From the NCBI RefSeq assembly GCF_026151205.1, contig NC_087074.1, forward strand, positions 10,759,226-10,823,225: DNA of 64,000 nt, written 5' to 3'. The notes beneath the pieces were generated by a model. That model was not told the DNA's origin. It saw nothing but the letters and a program-made list of their open reading frames with translations, and made no database searches. Shown in pieces: positions 12,401 through 21,300 of this stretch. The first letter of the stretch is position 1. Every line of letters begins with the position of its first letter. Source of the stretch: Bolinopsis microptera. Lineage: Eukaryota; Ctenophora; Tentaculata; Lobata; Bolinopsidae. A program made the position numbers and the translations under genes.

Positions 12401-13711
12401 AGACCCGATCTCGTTAAAACAAATAAAACTGATTGAATTACCTGGACAGCTTTGAGTGTTGCAACTCTGAGACTCCGAAGATGTTCCCGAACAACTAGCA
12501 CCACCGTGTGCAGGAGAAGGATTTGTACAAGTTCTGCTTCTTGTTTTCGTTCCCTCTCCGCAAGCCTTTGAGCATAAGCTCCATGATCCGTACGAACTCC
12601 AACCTCCGTTCACTGAAAAATAGAAATAGCTGGTGGATCATTCCATTCTATATTTATCCGGGTGAGTTTTGATTTAGCCATGGACACTATAACCATTTCA
12701 AGGTTTCATACTACTGACAACGTTTAGGGTAAGATCAGTTACAGATTACAAAATTTTATCAACCTTTGTTTTTTTTTATCGTGGCCTAATAATGATAATT
12801 TTACAAAAATGTAGCCGTAGAAAATTAATTCCTCATAGTCATAAAAAGATAAACATCCTAGTTAAAACCGGAACCTTCTGTGACCTTTACACTTTACAGC
12901 CGGAGATATATCTGCAAAATTATCGACTAACTAGCAATAAATTAAATTGCTAAACAAAAGGTAGTTGTTATCCATTAAAAAATTTGGTATTCAAGAATAC
13001 CAAATTATGAATACGACTTCATGTATTTAAATTACCTGGTTTACGAGCACAACCAGAGTTAACCTCCACCACGTTACCAGTTCTGGACTTACTTAGAATA
13101 CTTTCCCAGGTGATGAACCTGACATCATCAAATTTATATTCCACTTCAGAACATCTACCACCCTGATACATCTCTGCAACTTCTGTCCCGCTTAGCTCCC
13201 TTCCAAATATGTTCAACTTCATCAACTGTCCTCCAAATATTTCATAACTACTTAAGCTGCCACTATCGTGTCCTAGAAGAATGTAGCCCTCCTCTTCTAA
13301 TGGAGCTGAAGAAACTATTTTCGACCCAACCAGAATTCCGTTGTAGTATACCTTTAGTGTTGCAGAGCTTGTTGACCAACTCTGACATTGATGGGTCCAA
13401 GTGTTTAGCGGCACATTAACAGACACACTGTGAGAGTTGTGGTGGATGTAGTTATAGCTTCCAGCGTCAGATATGAGGATTTCGTACCCATGAGTACGTG
13501 TTGTGTAGGTTATCCAGGATCTGTATGTCCCAGTTTGCTGTTTCCTAACCCATGAGCATACAGTCAGAGCGTATTTGAGTCGGCTCATGTCAGGATAAAA
13601 CTTCACATGATCACCGAATGTGGTACCAAATTGAAGTGATTGTGCTGCTACAGTATGCCGGGCAAGTTGCTGGAATTGGAGAAGCAGAGCTGTCAGAAGG
13701 TGCCGAAACAT
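129..13711 (-). CDS. Gene A: large secreted multidomain protein (LamG/pentraxin, TSP1 x3, VWD-C8-TIL-VWC x3, Ig), 3' end off window
   Basis: A spliced gene whose exons can be placed by GT-AG sites and conserved domains. Order from the N-terminus: signal peptide and pentraxin/LamG-like domain (13036-13711), three TSP1 exons, three VWD-C8-TIL-VWC modules and an Ig exon (129-467). The coding pieces sum to 5,374 nt (about 1,790 residues) and each junction keeps phase 1. Module 2 totals 1,344 nt, module 1 1,338 and module 3 1,164, all divisible by three, which supports the boundaries. The domain set is that of secreted, disulfide-rich matrix, mucin or adhesion proteins such as SCO-spondin-like molecules (family knowledge). 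The initiator ATG follows a splice acceptor, so a non-coding 5' exon is expected upstream. The left window edge resembles the gene B intron beside its broken Ig exon, so more Ig and perhaps SRCR exons probably follow off-window. The exact ligand or function cannot be read from the sequence. Confidence 0.8.
1622..1760. repeat. G-rich minisatellite, about 12-17 bp period
   Basis: Roughly nine imperfect tandem copies of TAAAGGGGGTATAATAG or the shorter form TAAAGGGGGTAAATAG. The runs of four to five G on the + strand recur at a regular spacing and could in principle form G-quadruplexes on the non-template strand of gene A. Confidence 0.85.
2066..2110. repeat. Second short tract of the same minisatellite
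   Basis: Three copies of the GTAAAGGGGGTAAATA motif, separated from the main tract by about 300 bp of unique sequence in the same intron. Confidence 0.8.
2267..4572 (-). CDS. Gene A module 3: VWD-C8-TIL and truncated VWC exons
   Basis: Seven exons: 4460-4572, 4061-4186, 3499-3868, 3236-3339, 2946-3039, 2549-2739 and 2267-2432. The VWD domain shows the [19 protein letters not shown] signature and [14 protein letters not shown] near its end. The C8 exons carry CMMDVCQC and ACACPQF blocks. The TIL exon has [14 protein letters not shown]. The last exon is 166 nt instead of 346 nt: it keeps the first VWC-type domain but ends after a Ser-rich CSSIS and loses the second. Total 1,164 nt, in frame. 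Compared with module 2, the first VWD exon has CSSSSDPHY rather than CSSSGDPHY, so the conserved Gly of GDPHY is replaced by Ser here. This may weaken the Ca-binding or fold signature of this copy. Confidence 0.82.
5447..7898 (-). CDS. Gene A module 2: complete VWD-C8-TIL-VWC unit
   Basis: Seven exons: 7786-7898, 7356-7481, 6783-7152, 6520-6623, 6230-6323, 5912-6102 and 5447-5792, totalling 1,344 nt (448 codons). VWD spans the first three exons, with GDPHY near the start and GMCGNWNG in the third. C8 is split over two exons (CMMDVCQC, then ACACPQF...WRENVAFC). TIL has PTCLNRDP and CFCPEGQ. The last exon encodes two VWC-like Cys blocks ([10 protein letters not shown]; then [19 protein letters not shown]). 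Exon sizes are identical to module 1 except for the first exon (113 versus 107 nt). These are extracellular, disulfide-rich assembly domains by family knowledge. The C8 donor is GTTAGA, a weak but conserved site in all three modules. Confidence 0.85.
8770..11231 (-). CDS. Gene A module 1: VWD-C8-TIL-VWC unit nearest the N-terminus
   Basis: Seven exons: 11125-11231, 10765-10890, 10203-10572, 9946-10049, 9656-9749, 9232-9422 and 8770-9115, totalling 1,338 nt. The first exon is 6 nt shorter than in module 2 because the acceptor region lost GGTACT, moving the CAG acceptor two codons inward. Motifs are as in module 2. One local difference in the third exon replaces the SCAAITEG context before GMCGNWNG with SCANTTEG, which creates an N-T-T sequon. 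Introns as well as exons are highly similar to modules 2 and 3, so the repeats look recent or homogenised. Confidence 0.85.
11539..11709 (-). CDS. Gene A exon: TSP1 repeat 3
   Basis: A 171-nt phase 1-1 exon between a TTCAG acceptor and a GTAATTC donor. It encodes a thrombospondin type-1 repeat: the paired WS...WSSCSRSCG tryptophans and cysteines, then a K/R-S-R-S-K-T-C stretch, GGASC and a final CNTHSC. The W-x-x-W motif ([10 protein letters not shown]) is the usual C-mannosylation and glycosaminoglycan-contact region of this family. It is the TSP1 repeat next to the VWD modules. Confidence 0.85.
11989..12159 (-). CDS. Gene A exon: TSP1 repeat 2
   Basis: A 171-nt phase 1-1 exon with the same acceptor and donor sequences as its neighbours. 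It has all six expected cysteines, [10 protein letters not shown] at the start and CNTHNCPG at the end. The surrounding introns are also similar to those around repeats 1 and 3, which indicates tandem exon duplication. Confidence 0.85.
12442..12612 (-). CDS. Gene A exon: TSP1 repeat 1
   Basis: The first of three 171-nt phase 1-1 TSP1 exons after the LamG exon. It starts [19 protein letters not shown] and ends CNTQSCPG. The identical length, symmetrical phase and shared intron ends make these cassettes easy to duplicate or skip without frame loss. Confidence 0.85.
13036..13711 (-). CDS. Gene A first coding exon: signal peptide plus pentraxin/LamG-like domain
   Basis: The first coding exon (676 nt, ending in phase 1). 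An ATG at 13711 lies 7 nt after a TTTTAG acceptor, so an upstream 5' UTR exon is likely. Residues 1-23 form a hydrophobic leader (LLTALLLQF) followed by AQSLQFG. The following roughly 190 residues look like a concanavalin-type jellyroll of the LamG/pentraxin group: SWV in the first sheet, [20 protein letters not shown], then YILLGHD and [15 protein letters not shown] near the end. Binding sites typical of pentraxins cannot be confirmed by eye. It could bind carbohydrate or matrix; this is inference from the fold. Confidence 0.8.
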
Positions 13712-13996
13712 TCTATTTCTAAAATTAGATTTACTTAAGCATTATAAGAATACACTTACAGGACGTATGTGATAAATATGAACGTTGAAATTTTAAAATC
13801 GCCTTATCGGCTATAATTTGGTCGGTTAAGATGTTGACATTTGACTGGTAGCATAATTTAAACATCATGTTAAAGGCTACAGTTTCATGCCGAAATATGT
13901 TGCTGCTGAAACAGCTGCACACAAAAGTAATCCAAAGTTTCCAGGCCTTCACTTTCAGATCTTTTGTTTTGGGTGATTACTATTAGCCTACCTTAT

Positions 13997-14076
13997 CGGA
14001 CCTTATTTGGACGGACATTACTTGAACGCTGGAGGCCCTAGCGTTCACCTTATAATGTCCGTTCAAATAAAGTCCG
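13997..14076. mobile_element. Small fold-back/MITE-like palindrome
   Basis: An imperfect inverted repeat of about 36 bp per arm: CGGACCTTATTTGGACGGAC on the left, mirrored by GTCCGTTCAAATAAAGTCCG on the right, around a short GGAGGC loop. A further GTCCG copy follows. It sits exactly beside the broken edge of the pseudogene at 14092-14591, so it may mark the deletion breakpoint. No target duplication was recognised. Confidence 0.6.
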
Positions 14077-14091
14077 TTCAATTAATGTCCG

Positions 14092-14591
14092 TACAGAACA
14101 ACTGCTTCCTCCATGAGCCGGAGAAGGGTTAGTACATGTGTCACTGCATCATCAAAAAAGTAAAAGTCCTGTCCAAAATTGTTCCACTGATAATCAGATA
14201 AGCAGCTAAATGACTGTGACCTGCTAAAACTTCCAACTAGAATCTCATCACAATATAAAAAAAGTTCACTTGAAGTCTTTTGCATTCTCCAAACTCTTTG
14301 GTTGGAAGCTGGTACTGGAACATTCGATATTTGTTCAGTATAACACGGCTTTTGAAATTGAAATGTTGAGCTATAACTGTCAGTATTGAATTCCATGTGG
14401 GTAGGAACATTGCTACCGTGGATATCAAACTGCCTAACTCCTGACACTTTCATCTCTAGGTCATATAAGTCAAAGTCGACATCAAAAGTACTGTGTCCGG
14501 AAACTGTTTTCCATCCTACTGCAACTTTAAATCTAAAAACAAGTAAAACGATTACAATTCCTGTGCACTGCATTTCACATCTTGTCTTTTC
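14092..14591 (-). pseudogene. Broken copy of gene B first exon (FA-like domain) fused to a TSP1 fragment
   Basis: The initiator ATG at 14573 follows a TTTTTCAG acceptor and a hydrophobic leader ([12 protein letters not shown]), as in gene B. About 145 codons of the FA-like domain match gene B ([39 protein letters not shown]). At about 14135 the frame jumps at a shared GACACAT word from this domain into the middle of a TSP1 exon in a different frame. The open frame then runs into the fold-back repeat. The normal exon end, donor and the rest of the gene are missing, so this looks like a deletion-truncated duplicate of the gene B 5' end. The leader and domain are otherwise open. Confidence 0.75.
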
Positions 14592-15140
14592 CTGAAAAAA
14601 TATTATAGAACACTTTTTTAAATTTTTGTAGCAGAGATGTAACTTAAGAAACATAAAAAAATTCGCTTATTTTTACTTTTTTGCTTGATGCTACATATCC
14701 TAAAAATTTCATACAGTTTTGCTTTCATTTTTCACGCTGTTTTGAGGCCAAGTACATTGTAGTTGTAAAACGCATTACCTGATATGAAGGCACTATTGAT
14801 GAAATGCAGTTGTTATCACGAAAAGCGAAGCAACTATATGAGCATATTTCACAATTTAGACTGTTTCAACATACACATTCTGATTGAATATTGATTATAA
14901 TCAAGTGAAAAATACAAAATGATAACCCTGTAGCTGTGTCAATGTCATGTGGGGTTATTCGGATTTAGCTTTCAAAATTGCTGCCGTTCCCTGAGAAAAG
15001 GCAGTAAGTCACATCGATGTCATTTTAAGAAAATGGGACAAACGTGTTCGTTATTTTTTAGGTAATTTTACTCGCACAAACGGGGTTAATTTTTACATCT
15101 ATACGTAAATAAATTATTGTCATATGCCCTAAACATGCAG
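14592..15140. other. Intergenic stretch, nothing recognised
   Basis: AT-rich sequence similar to the region upstream of the gene B first exon (compare about 39212-39620), so it is the duplicated upstream flank. I see no coding, RNA or mobile feature in it. Confidence 0.5.
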
Positions 15141-16299
15141 CAAAGGGTGCAGCCAGGCTGCAAGCTTACGGCAGCCTCACTCTTGAAACTATCGCCTTCA
15201 GGAAGGGAACTATCAAAAATCATACCACTATCAACAAACAATTCATGGCAGATCTCATTATCCCACCTAGAGCAACGAGAGACCTAACAACACCAACCAT
15301 GATGCTGGGACGGCACTTCACCGTCACAACTCCTGGAGCTGATATAACACTGAATATAAAAATTCACTTCAAAACACCATTGACAACATTACCAGTGAAA
15401 CGATCACCTACTACACTGACGGGTCACTCACAGACTCAGGTAGCGGGGCTGGCTATATCATCACAACTGACAACAATATAACACCACCCTTGAAGAAAGA
15501 TCATTCAAGCTCCCTGATTATTGCACTGTTTACCAAACAGGGCTCACCGCCGCCATCATGTAAGCTTGCAAATATCTCTCTACCTATACCAACACACATA
15601 TCATCATATGGTCTGACAGTCTATCATCTATACAAGCTAATTGTGCGCATTCAACGCGGAGTAGAACTACAAGAGACTGTTACGACTCTCTTAATGCACT
15701 TGGATCCAACAACACACTAGAGATACGATGGATTGCAGCACACATCGGATTGTGGGGGCACGAAAAAGAAGTGGGCTGGCCAAGCTTGGTACAATCAGTG
15801 AATCCACTTTGAAGTGTCCAATTCCACAATCCTACATCAAACGTCAAATCGACAACTCGACAACAAAGTCAACAGACTGAATCTGGAATCAGGAAACTTG
15901 GTCAACTGATGGTCCCAGACACACCAAACTGACACTCGGCCACAAGCACGTCAACATCATAAAAAACCTCAACACTACACTCAGCAACAACAGACAAGAT
16001 TACAGAACTGCAGTTCACTTCATCACGGATACCTGCGGCTTAAACAAACACCTTCACACCATTTGCAAATCAAACACCAGTGCTTGTCCTATGTGCGGCG
16101 ACGGAGAGGAAACTGTCTCACACTTCCTTGGACAATGTCCGGCTATTGCCCAAATTAGAGGTCAATATTTCCAGGACTACTACCCCTCTGTCAATGACAT
16201 ATTCCACAACCAACACATCACCACGATTGTCAATTTCGCAAACCGCACCAAACGCTTAATTGTGCCGGAAGAGCTGGATCAGACCGGGGTGACTTAAAG
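15141..16299 (+). pseudogene. LINE 3' fragment with RNase H domain and Cys-rich tail
   Basis: A decayed non-LTR retrotransposon end. At 15408-15470 a frame encodes YYTDGSLTDSGSGAGY, the first catalytic block of a LINE-type RNase H. Further on come WSDSLSS and WIAAHIGLWGHEK, the later RNase H blocks. Frameshifts separate these pieces. The last open part (16091-16297) has CPMCGDGEETVSHFLGQC, a C-x2-C...H-x4-C knuckle typical of the C-terminus of RNase H-bearing LINE clades, and a stop codon at 16294-16296. The LTR element at 16300 inserted just after this stop, and the LINE tail resumes at 21073. The reverse transcriptase part is not in the window. Confidence 0.75.
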
Positions 16300-16429
16300 T
16301 TTTTATATACTGTATCTGACAAATGAAACCCACTGATTCTTGTACCAACTATGGTCATAGGAGACTAAGGAATATATACATTAGTAAATAAGTTACATAA
16401 TAATACACAATAAATTACCATATATAACA
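16300..16429 (-). repeat. 3' LTR of element 1
   Basis: A 130-bp LTR, read on the minus strand as TGTTATATATGG...GTATATAAAAA. The edge is set by the AAAG target duplication and by comparison with the other LTR, with which it is identical by eye. Confidence 0.9.
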
Positions 16430-16439
16430 CCTCCCCTTC
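16430..16439 (-). other. Polypurine tract of element 1
   Basis: On the minus strand AGAAGGGGAGG directly abuts the TG of the 3' LTR. This is the usual place and composition for the plus-strand primer of reverse transcription. Confidence 0.8.
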
Positions 16440-16688
16440 TATTTTCAAACCACTTGACATAAACAACAAAGATTAAATTATATACCTCGTGTTCATTTAC
16501 CTCGTGTTAAATTATATATTAAAATAAGCCGCGCACGTACAAAAGATTACTAACTGGCTAGTCTGTATTCTGAAAATAATTCCGCGCTCAACATAAAGTA
16601 AATACCAAATCATCAAAAACAATTATTTCACTGCCAGTGAACAATTATCATACTGGACTAAATATTTTAAAAACAACTCTCAAGTTCA

Positions 16689-19600
16689 TCATGCTGTTTT
16701 CTTGAAACCAGCAAGTAACTTATAATCAACTTTCGGCTTAGATCGAAGACTAACACGTAACGGTATAATATCATCTGTCACATTACGATTATCAACATTA
16801 ACTGGTGTACTGTTTACATTCTCTCTATTCGAAATATCAGAACTTCTCTTTTCATTTAGAAGTTTCTGTTCCTTGTCGGGGTGTAAAGATTTCAATTTCT
16901 GTTGATCCGATGGCTTTAATGCGTGCAGGTTAGAACGTAATGTTCTACCGTACATTAGAACTGCGGGTGGGGTATTTGTCACCGTATGAGGGCAGTTCCT
17001 GTAGGAGATTAGAAACTCTGCTAAACATTCGTCCAAATCCCTATTAGTTTCCCGCATCTTTTTCAGCGCTTTCTTGAATGTTCCGTTAAACCTTTCAACA
17101 ATCCCGTTTGTCTTAGGGCTGTAGATTGGAATAAACAGATGTTTGATCCTGTGTTTCTCGGTAAACTCGCTCATTTCCTGGTTCTTGAAATGTGTTCCAT
17201 TGTCAGAAACCAGTACACAAGGATATCCTGTTCTAGAAAATATCGTATGTAACGCTTTCACGGTAGCATGAGCTGTTGAACTGTTCATCCTGATAACTTC
17301 CGGCCATTTGCTGTAAGCATCTTGCAATACTAACCACATGCTGTTCATGAACGGTCCTGCATAATCCACATGAACCCGCTGCCATGGTCCGGTTGGTTGA
17401 TTCCAGGGATGATCAGCGACTCTAGGTTTTGAGTTACCATACTTTCCACAACTATCACATGTTTTACATGTGTTTTCAATATCCGCGTCTATTCTCGGCC
17501 AATACACATAGCTTCTAGCTATCGATTTCATACCACACATTCCAATGTGCGTGCTGTGTAAGATCTTCATGACATGACCTCTTAACTGTGCAGGTATCAC
17601 CACTCTCGTTCCCCAGGTAATACAGTTAAGTTCCAATGCTAACTCATCTCTTCTGTTCCAGAATGCTTGCATATCCCCCTCTGCTTTCAAGTTACTTGGC
17701 CATCCCTCATGAATGTAACCAAATACCTTACTCAAAACAAGGTCTTTTCTAGTTTCCCTCGCAATCAGCTCTGCGTCAATGTAAGCATCCTCCAGAGTAA
17801 CAGCAAATATCTCAGCTAGATCATCTTGAACTTCTGAAGTTTTCACAGATTTACTACACGGTAATCTGGATAAGAAATCACAGTTTGCATGTTGCTTTGT
17901 TGACCGGTACTCGATTGTATAATCATATTCTGATAGGAATAATGACCATCGGTTTACTCTACTTGAAGCCATCTGTGGAAGTCTGTTCTTTCCAAAGATA
18001 TAAGTGAGCGGTCTGTGGTCGGTGATCAGCTTAAACTTCCGTCCATACAAGTATATGTTGAACTTCTTGATCCCCCATACAATCGCTAACGCTTCTCTAT
18101 CAATTTGAGCATAATTTCGCTCTGCTGACGATAAAGTCCTAGAAGCATACTCTATTGGACGTGCCTCCCCTGAAGGTAGTACATGGCTCAGCACTGCGCC
18201 CAATCCAACACTAGATGCGTCTGTGTCGAGTTTTAGCTCCAACTCCGGCTGATAATAAGTCAAAACTCGATCTGATCCTAGCATCTCAATCAACTTGTCA
18301 AAAGACTTCTGTTCCGTCTTTGTCCACTTCCAAGACACATCTTTGCTCCTCAATCTATCTAGTGGTGCAACTACTGTTGATAGATCTGGTAGAAATCGTC
18401 GATAATAGTTAACTGCTCCAAGAAAACTGACTAGCTCCTCCGTGTTCGTTGGAACTTTAGATGCTTGTAAGTCTTTCACCTTACTCTGCACAGTTCTAAT
18501 ACCGTCCTTCGATATAACGTGACCCAAGTAAACAACTTGTTCTTTCTCGAACTGGCTCTTCTCACGGTTGCATTTAAACCCTTTCTTCTCCAAGATTTGT
18601 ATCACACGGTTCAAGTTTTCCAGGTGTTCCTGCTTTGTTCTCCCAGACACGATGATGTCATCAATCCGACATGCAGTCATCGGTATTCCCTTGAGAGCTT
18701 CATCCACTACTTCCTGAAAAATAGCACCCGAGCTTGATACGCCATAAGGTAAACGATTCCACCGGTAGAGTCCAAAAGGTGTGTTTAACGTCGTCAATGT
18801 CTTATCTGCTTCCCTCAGCTCGAGATTGTTGTACGCTTTGGCTATATCCACCACGGTAAACACAACACCTCCTCTGACTGCATGAAGACATTCCTCTAAC
18901 GAAGGAATAGGATACTGCTTCACTGCGAGACACTTGTTAACTGTTGACTTGTAATCACCACAGATCCTTATCTTTTGCTTTGTGGTAACCACAACAATGG
19001 GCGTTGCCCATTCAGAACTTTCCACACTCTTTAAGATTCCGTCTTCTACCATTCTTTGGAGTTCTTCTTTCACCTTGTCTTTTATAGCAAACGGTAACAT
19101 CCGAGCTTTCAACGATATAGGTGTAGCGTCGTCTTTGATCCTCAGTTGAGCTTTGAATCCTTCTACAAGTCCCAGACCACTAGTGAACACTTCACTCTGT
19201 TTCAACTGGTCCAGAGTTCTGAATAGAACTGTAGCTGCAGGTTGATTCTTTGTCTTTGTTCTTCTTTCTTTATCCTCGATGAGTCTTACATCGAGTCTCT
19301 GATCTCCCTTGGTATTCCTACCAAAGTCTTTGACTCCCTTAGCATCCTCGCTAGGGTCTTTAACACGAACAACAGACTTCTCGCTCACACTGCACAACAC
19401 ATCAGGCTGCTCAGTCTCACCATGCGACAAAACACTGTCACACTTTACGGACACACGTTCCTGCGACATCAACACAGACTTACGGTCCAAACTGACTGAC
19501 TCGTCCATGGTCTCACCATGCGACACCTCACTGCCACACTCAACAGACACACGATCCTGCAACACGGACTCACGGTCTAGACCAACTGACTCAACCTCTC

Positions 19601-20939
19601 GCACAACATACTGACACAAACTACTCTTACCCTCAGCGTTGAATCTTTCCAGTATCTCTTTCAACCAACTCTTACCCAGGAATGCTGTTATCCAGTTCCA
19701 TCCAAACAAAGCCGGAAAGTTCCCTTTGACAATCACTAAGTCTAAACCAGGGATTCTCTTTCCTTTGAATGTCACATTAACAGTAGCCTTTCCCTTAGCT
19801 TCCTCGGACTGACCGTTAGCTACTTTAAGAAGCTGATGATGCGGAGACAACACACAAGACAAACCTGACTGTACAAACCAACGTTCCGAACACAAAGCAA
19901 CACTGGAACCTGTGTCAAACTCCATAGATACATTGACAGACTTACGAACATCACCTAAATCTAACTTAACAGAAACTCTAGGTTTCGGATTAGAATCAAC
20001 TCGGTTAATAGAATCAACTATATGAATTGAATTAGGTTCCCAATTTGCAATATTACTATCGTTATCAAAATCAGTATCTACATGATCAACTTGTTGCACA
20101 TGATTTACACAATTCTTCTTAATGTGTCCCATGCTTTTGCATTTAAAACATCTCGTTTTGCAATCTTTAAATATGTGTCCCGGCAATTTGCACTTGTTGC
20201 AAATTATATTTGACTTAGGTTTACCAGGCTTCTTACCTTTACCTTGCTGCTTGCCAGAATAGTCCCCTGCTGGTTTCCTCCACTTGTTAACACGATTCAC
20301 ACCAGCTGCACCGGACGTAGACGGCGTCACCGCATCCTTACCAACAATCTGAGTCTCCCTCTTTGAACGCTCTTTAGTAACAATTTTCTCTACAGCAGTA
20401 ATAAAAGTGAGCGTTTCCCAGTCCTCAGCTAACAACATGTCCCGAAAATCATCGCAAAACAATCCAGAAATAAACTGTTCAAGACATCTTGTGTTGAACA
20501 CATTACCAGTGAAGTTACTCCGTTGCGCACAAGATTTTAATCTTGAAACATAAGCTTGCACTGATTCATTGTTTCCTTGCTTCATACGACTGAATGTAAA
20601 ACGTTCGGTTGGCACTGTTGGCTTTGGACAGAAATGATCTCTCACTAGCTGTTTCAGTTCTGTGTAGGGAATTTGCACTAACTGACGTGGATACACAACG
20701 TTTTTCATATCGGCATAGACTGATGGCTCCAACGCTGTCAAAAACTGTTTGCGTTTCTTCAGTTCACATGCATTATACAACCCTGTTTGAGTATTGAACG
20801 ATTCGTCATTTGCAAAATTCTCTCTTACCGGTAACTCCTCGATATAGTCTTCTCTGAGGCTCACCCATAACTCGAATTGTTCACTAAACTCATCAAAATC
20901 TGATCCGCCGTTGTAAGTCCGTTTATAGCTCGTCGCCAT
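16689..20939 (-). CDS. Gag-Pol polyprotein of Ty3/gypsy element 1
   Basis: A single frame of 1,416 codons starting at MATSYKR. The A of this ATG is the last LTR base; a longer in-frame reading would start inside the LTR and is less likely. Order: capsid-like N-terminus; two zinc knuckles (CNKCKLPGHIFKDC and CFKCKSMGHIKKNC, near residues 245-280); aspartic protease with FDTGSS; a low-complexity linker with repeated SVLDRESV-type phrases; reverse transcriptase with FTVVDIAKAY and the DD motif in RIDDIIV; RNase H (LDTDASSVGLGAVL); and integrase with the HHCC finger and D, D, E residues (HVDYAG, VSDNGTHF, GIVERFNG). The residue before I-D-D is Arg rather than the usual Tyr or Phe. No envelope gene follows. 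Fusing Gag and Pol without a frameshift means protein ratios must be set in another way. Confidence 0.93.
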   Translation of the reverse strand: MATSYKRTYNGGSDFDEFSEQFELWVSLREDYIEELPVRENFANDESFNTQTGLYNACELKKRKQFLTALEPSVYADMKNVVYPRQLVQIPYTELKQLVRDHFCPKPTVPTERFTFSRMKQGNNESVQAYVSRLKSCAQRSNFTGNVFNTRCLEQFISGLFCDDFRDMLLAEDWETLTFITAVEKIVTKERSKRETQIVGKDAVTPSTSGAAGVNRVNKWRKPAGDYSGKQQGKGKKPGKPKSNIICNKCKLPGHIFKDCKTRCFKCKSMGHIKKNCVNHVQQVDHVDTDFDNDSNIANWEPNSIHIVDSINRVDSNPKPRVSVKLDLGDVRKSVNVSMEFDTGSSVALCSERWFVQSGLSCVLSPHHQLLKVANGQSEEAKGKATVNVTFKGKRIPGLDLVIVKGNFPALFGWNWITAFLGKSWLKEILERFNAEGKSSLCQYVVREVESVGLDRESVLQDRVSVECGSEVSHGETMDESVSLDRKSVLMSQERVSVKCDSVLSHGETEQPDVLCSVSEKSVVRVKDPSEDAKGVKDFGRNTKGDQRLDVRLIEDKERRTKTKNQPAATVLFRTLDQLKQSEVFTSGLGLVEGFKAQLRIKDDATPISLKARMLPFAIKDKVKEELQRMVEDGILKSVESSEWATPIVVVTTKQKIRICGDYKSTVNKCLAVKQYPIPSLEECLHAVRGGVVFTVVDIAKAYNNLELREADKTLTTLNTPFGLYRWNRLPYGVSSSGAIFQEVVDEALKGIPMTACRIDDIIVSGRTKQEHLENLNRVIQILEKKGFKCNREKSQFEKEQVVYLGHVISKDGIRTVQSKVKDLQASKVPTNTEELVSFLGAVNYYRRFLPDLSTVVAPLDRLRSKDVSWKWTKTEQKSFDKLIEMLGSDRVLTYYQPELELKLDTDASSVGLGAVLSHVLPSGEARPIEYASRTLSSAERNYAQIDREALAIVWGIKKFNIYLYGRKFKLITDHRPLTYIFGKNRLPQMASSRVNRWSLFLSEYDYTIEYRSTKQHANCDFLSRLPCSKSVKTSEVQDDLAEIFAVTLEDAYIDAELIARETRKDLVLSKVFGYIHEGWPSNLKAEGDMQAFWNRRDELALELNCITWGTRVVIPAQLRGHVMKILHSTHIGMCGMKSIARSYVYWPRIDADIENTCKTCDSCGKYGNSKPRVADHPWNQPTGPWQRVHVDYAGPFMNSMWLVLQDAYSKWPEVIRMNSSTAHATVKALHTIFSRTGYPCVLVSDNGTHFKNQEMSEFTEKHRIKHLFIPIYSPKTNGIVERFNGTFKKALKKMRETNRDLDECLAEFLISYRNCPHTVTNTPPAVLMYGRTLRSNLHALKPSDQQKLKSLHPDKEQKLLNEKRSSDISNRENVNSTPVNVDNRNVTDDIIPLRVSLRSKPKVDYKLLAGFKKTA
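20928..20938 (-). other. Primer binding site of element 1
   Basis: TGGCGACGAGC follows the 5' LTR with no spacer, where the tRNA primer site is expected (a TGG start pairs with the tRNA CCA end). It overlaps the second and later bases of the gag start codon. The cognate tRNA was not identified. Confidence 0.65.
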
Positions 20940-21068
20940 TTTTATATACTGTATCTGACAAATGAAACCCACTGATTCTTGTACCAACTATGGTCATAGG
21001 AGACTAAGGAATATATACATTAGTAAATAAGTTACATAATAATACACAATAAATTACCATATATAACA
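20939..21068 (-). repeat. 5' LTR of element 1
   Basis: 130 bp, identical by eye to the 3' LTR. It contains a TATATAAAAA run at its very 3' end next to the primer site, so U5 must be very short or the promoter lies at the LTR/gag border. Confidence 0.9.
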
Positions 21069-21072
21069 AAAG

Positions 21073-21300
21073 TATTAACTCATATGCTGTCTCGTCTCGT
21101 TTTACTTTTCCAAACCCAGCTGGCACTTAAGCGTATCATTTTGACTCATGTCACTATTTACACCATCCTTCACCATTCACTCTGATTTCACCGGCAACCT
21201 TCCCCAGGGTTGCCACACCCCAGAGGTAGGCAGAGCATCTCAATGCTATCCTCTCGTGGGCTATCTTGGCCCAGCCTCTCTCTTTTTTTAAATGCCCTTA
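21073..21300 (+). pseudogene. Displaced 3' tail of the LINE interrupted by element 1
   Basis: This sequence resumes after the AAAG duplication and ends near a T/A-rich run (CTCTTTTTTTAAATGCCC). It most likely is the 3' UTR of the LINE fragment whose coding end stops at 16296. No frame with domains is present. Confidence 0.55.

Larger units (their letters stand above)
16300..21068 (-). mobile_element. Element 1: young, complete Ty3/gypsy LTR retrotransposon
   Basis: A 4,769-bp element on the minus strand. It has two 130-bp LTRs (20939-21068 is the 5' LTR, 16300-16429 the 3' LTR) between which I see no base difference. A 4-bp target duplication AAAG flanks it (16296-16299 and 21069-21072). A primer site abuts the 5' LTR, a purine tract abuts the 3' LTR, and one uninterrupted gag-pol frame spans almost the whole interior. 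It inserted into the 3' end of an older LINE. All features expected for a recently active element are present. Confidence 0.93.
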
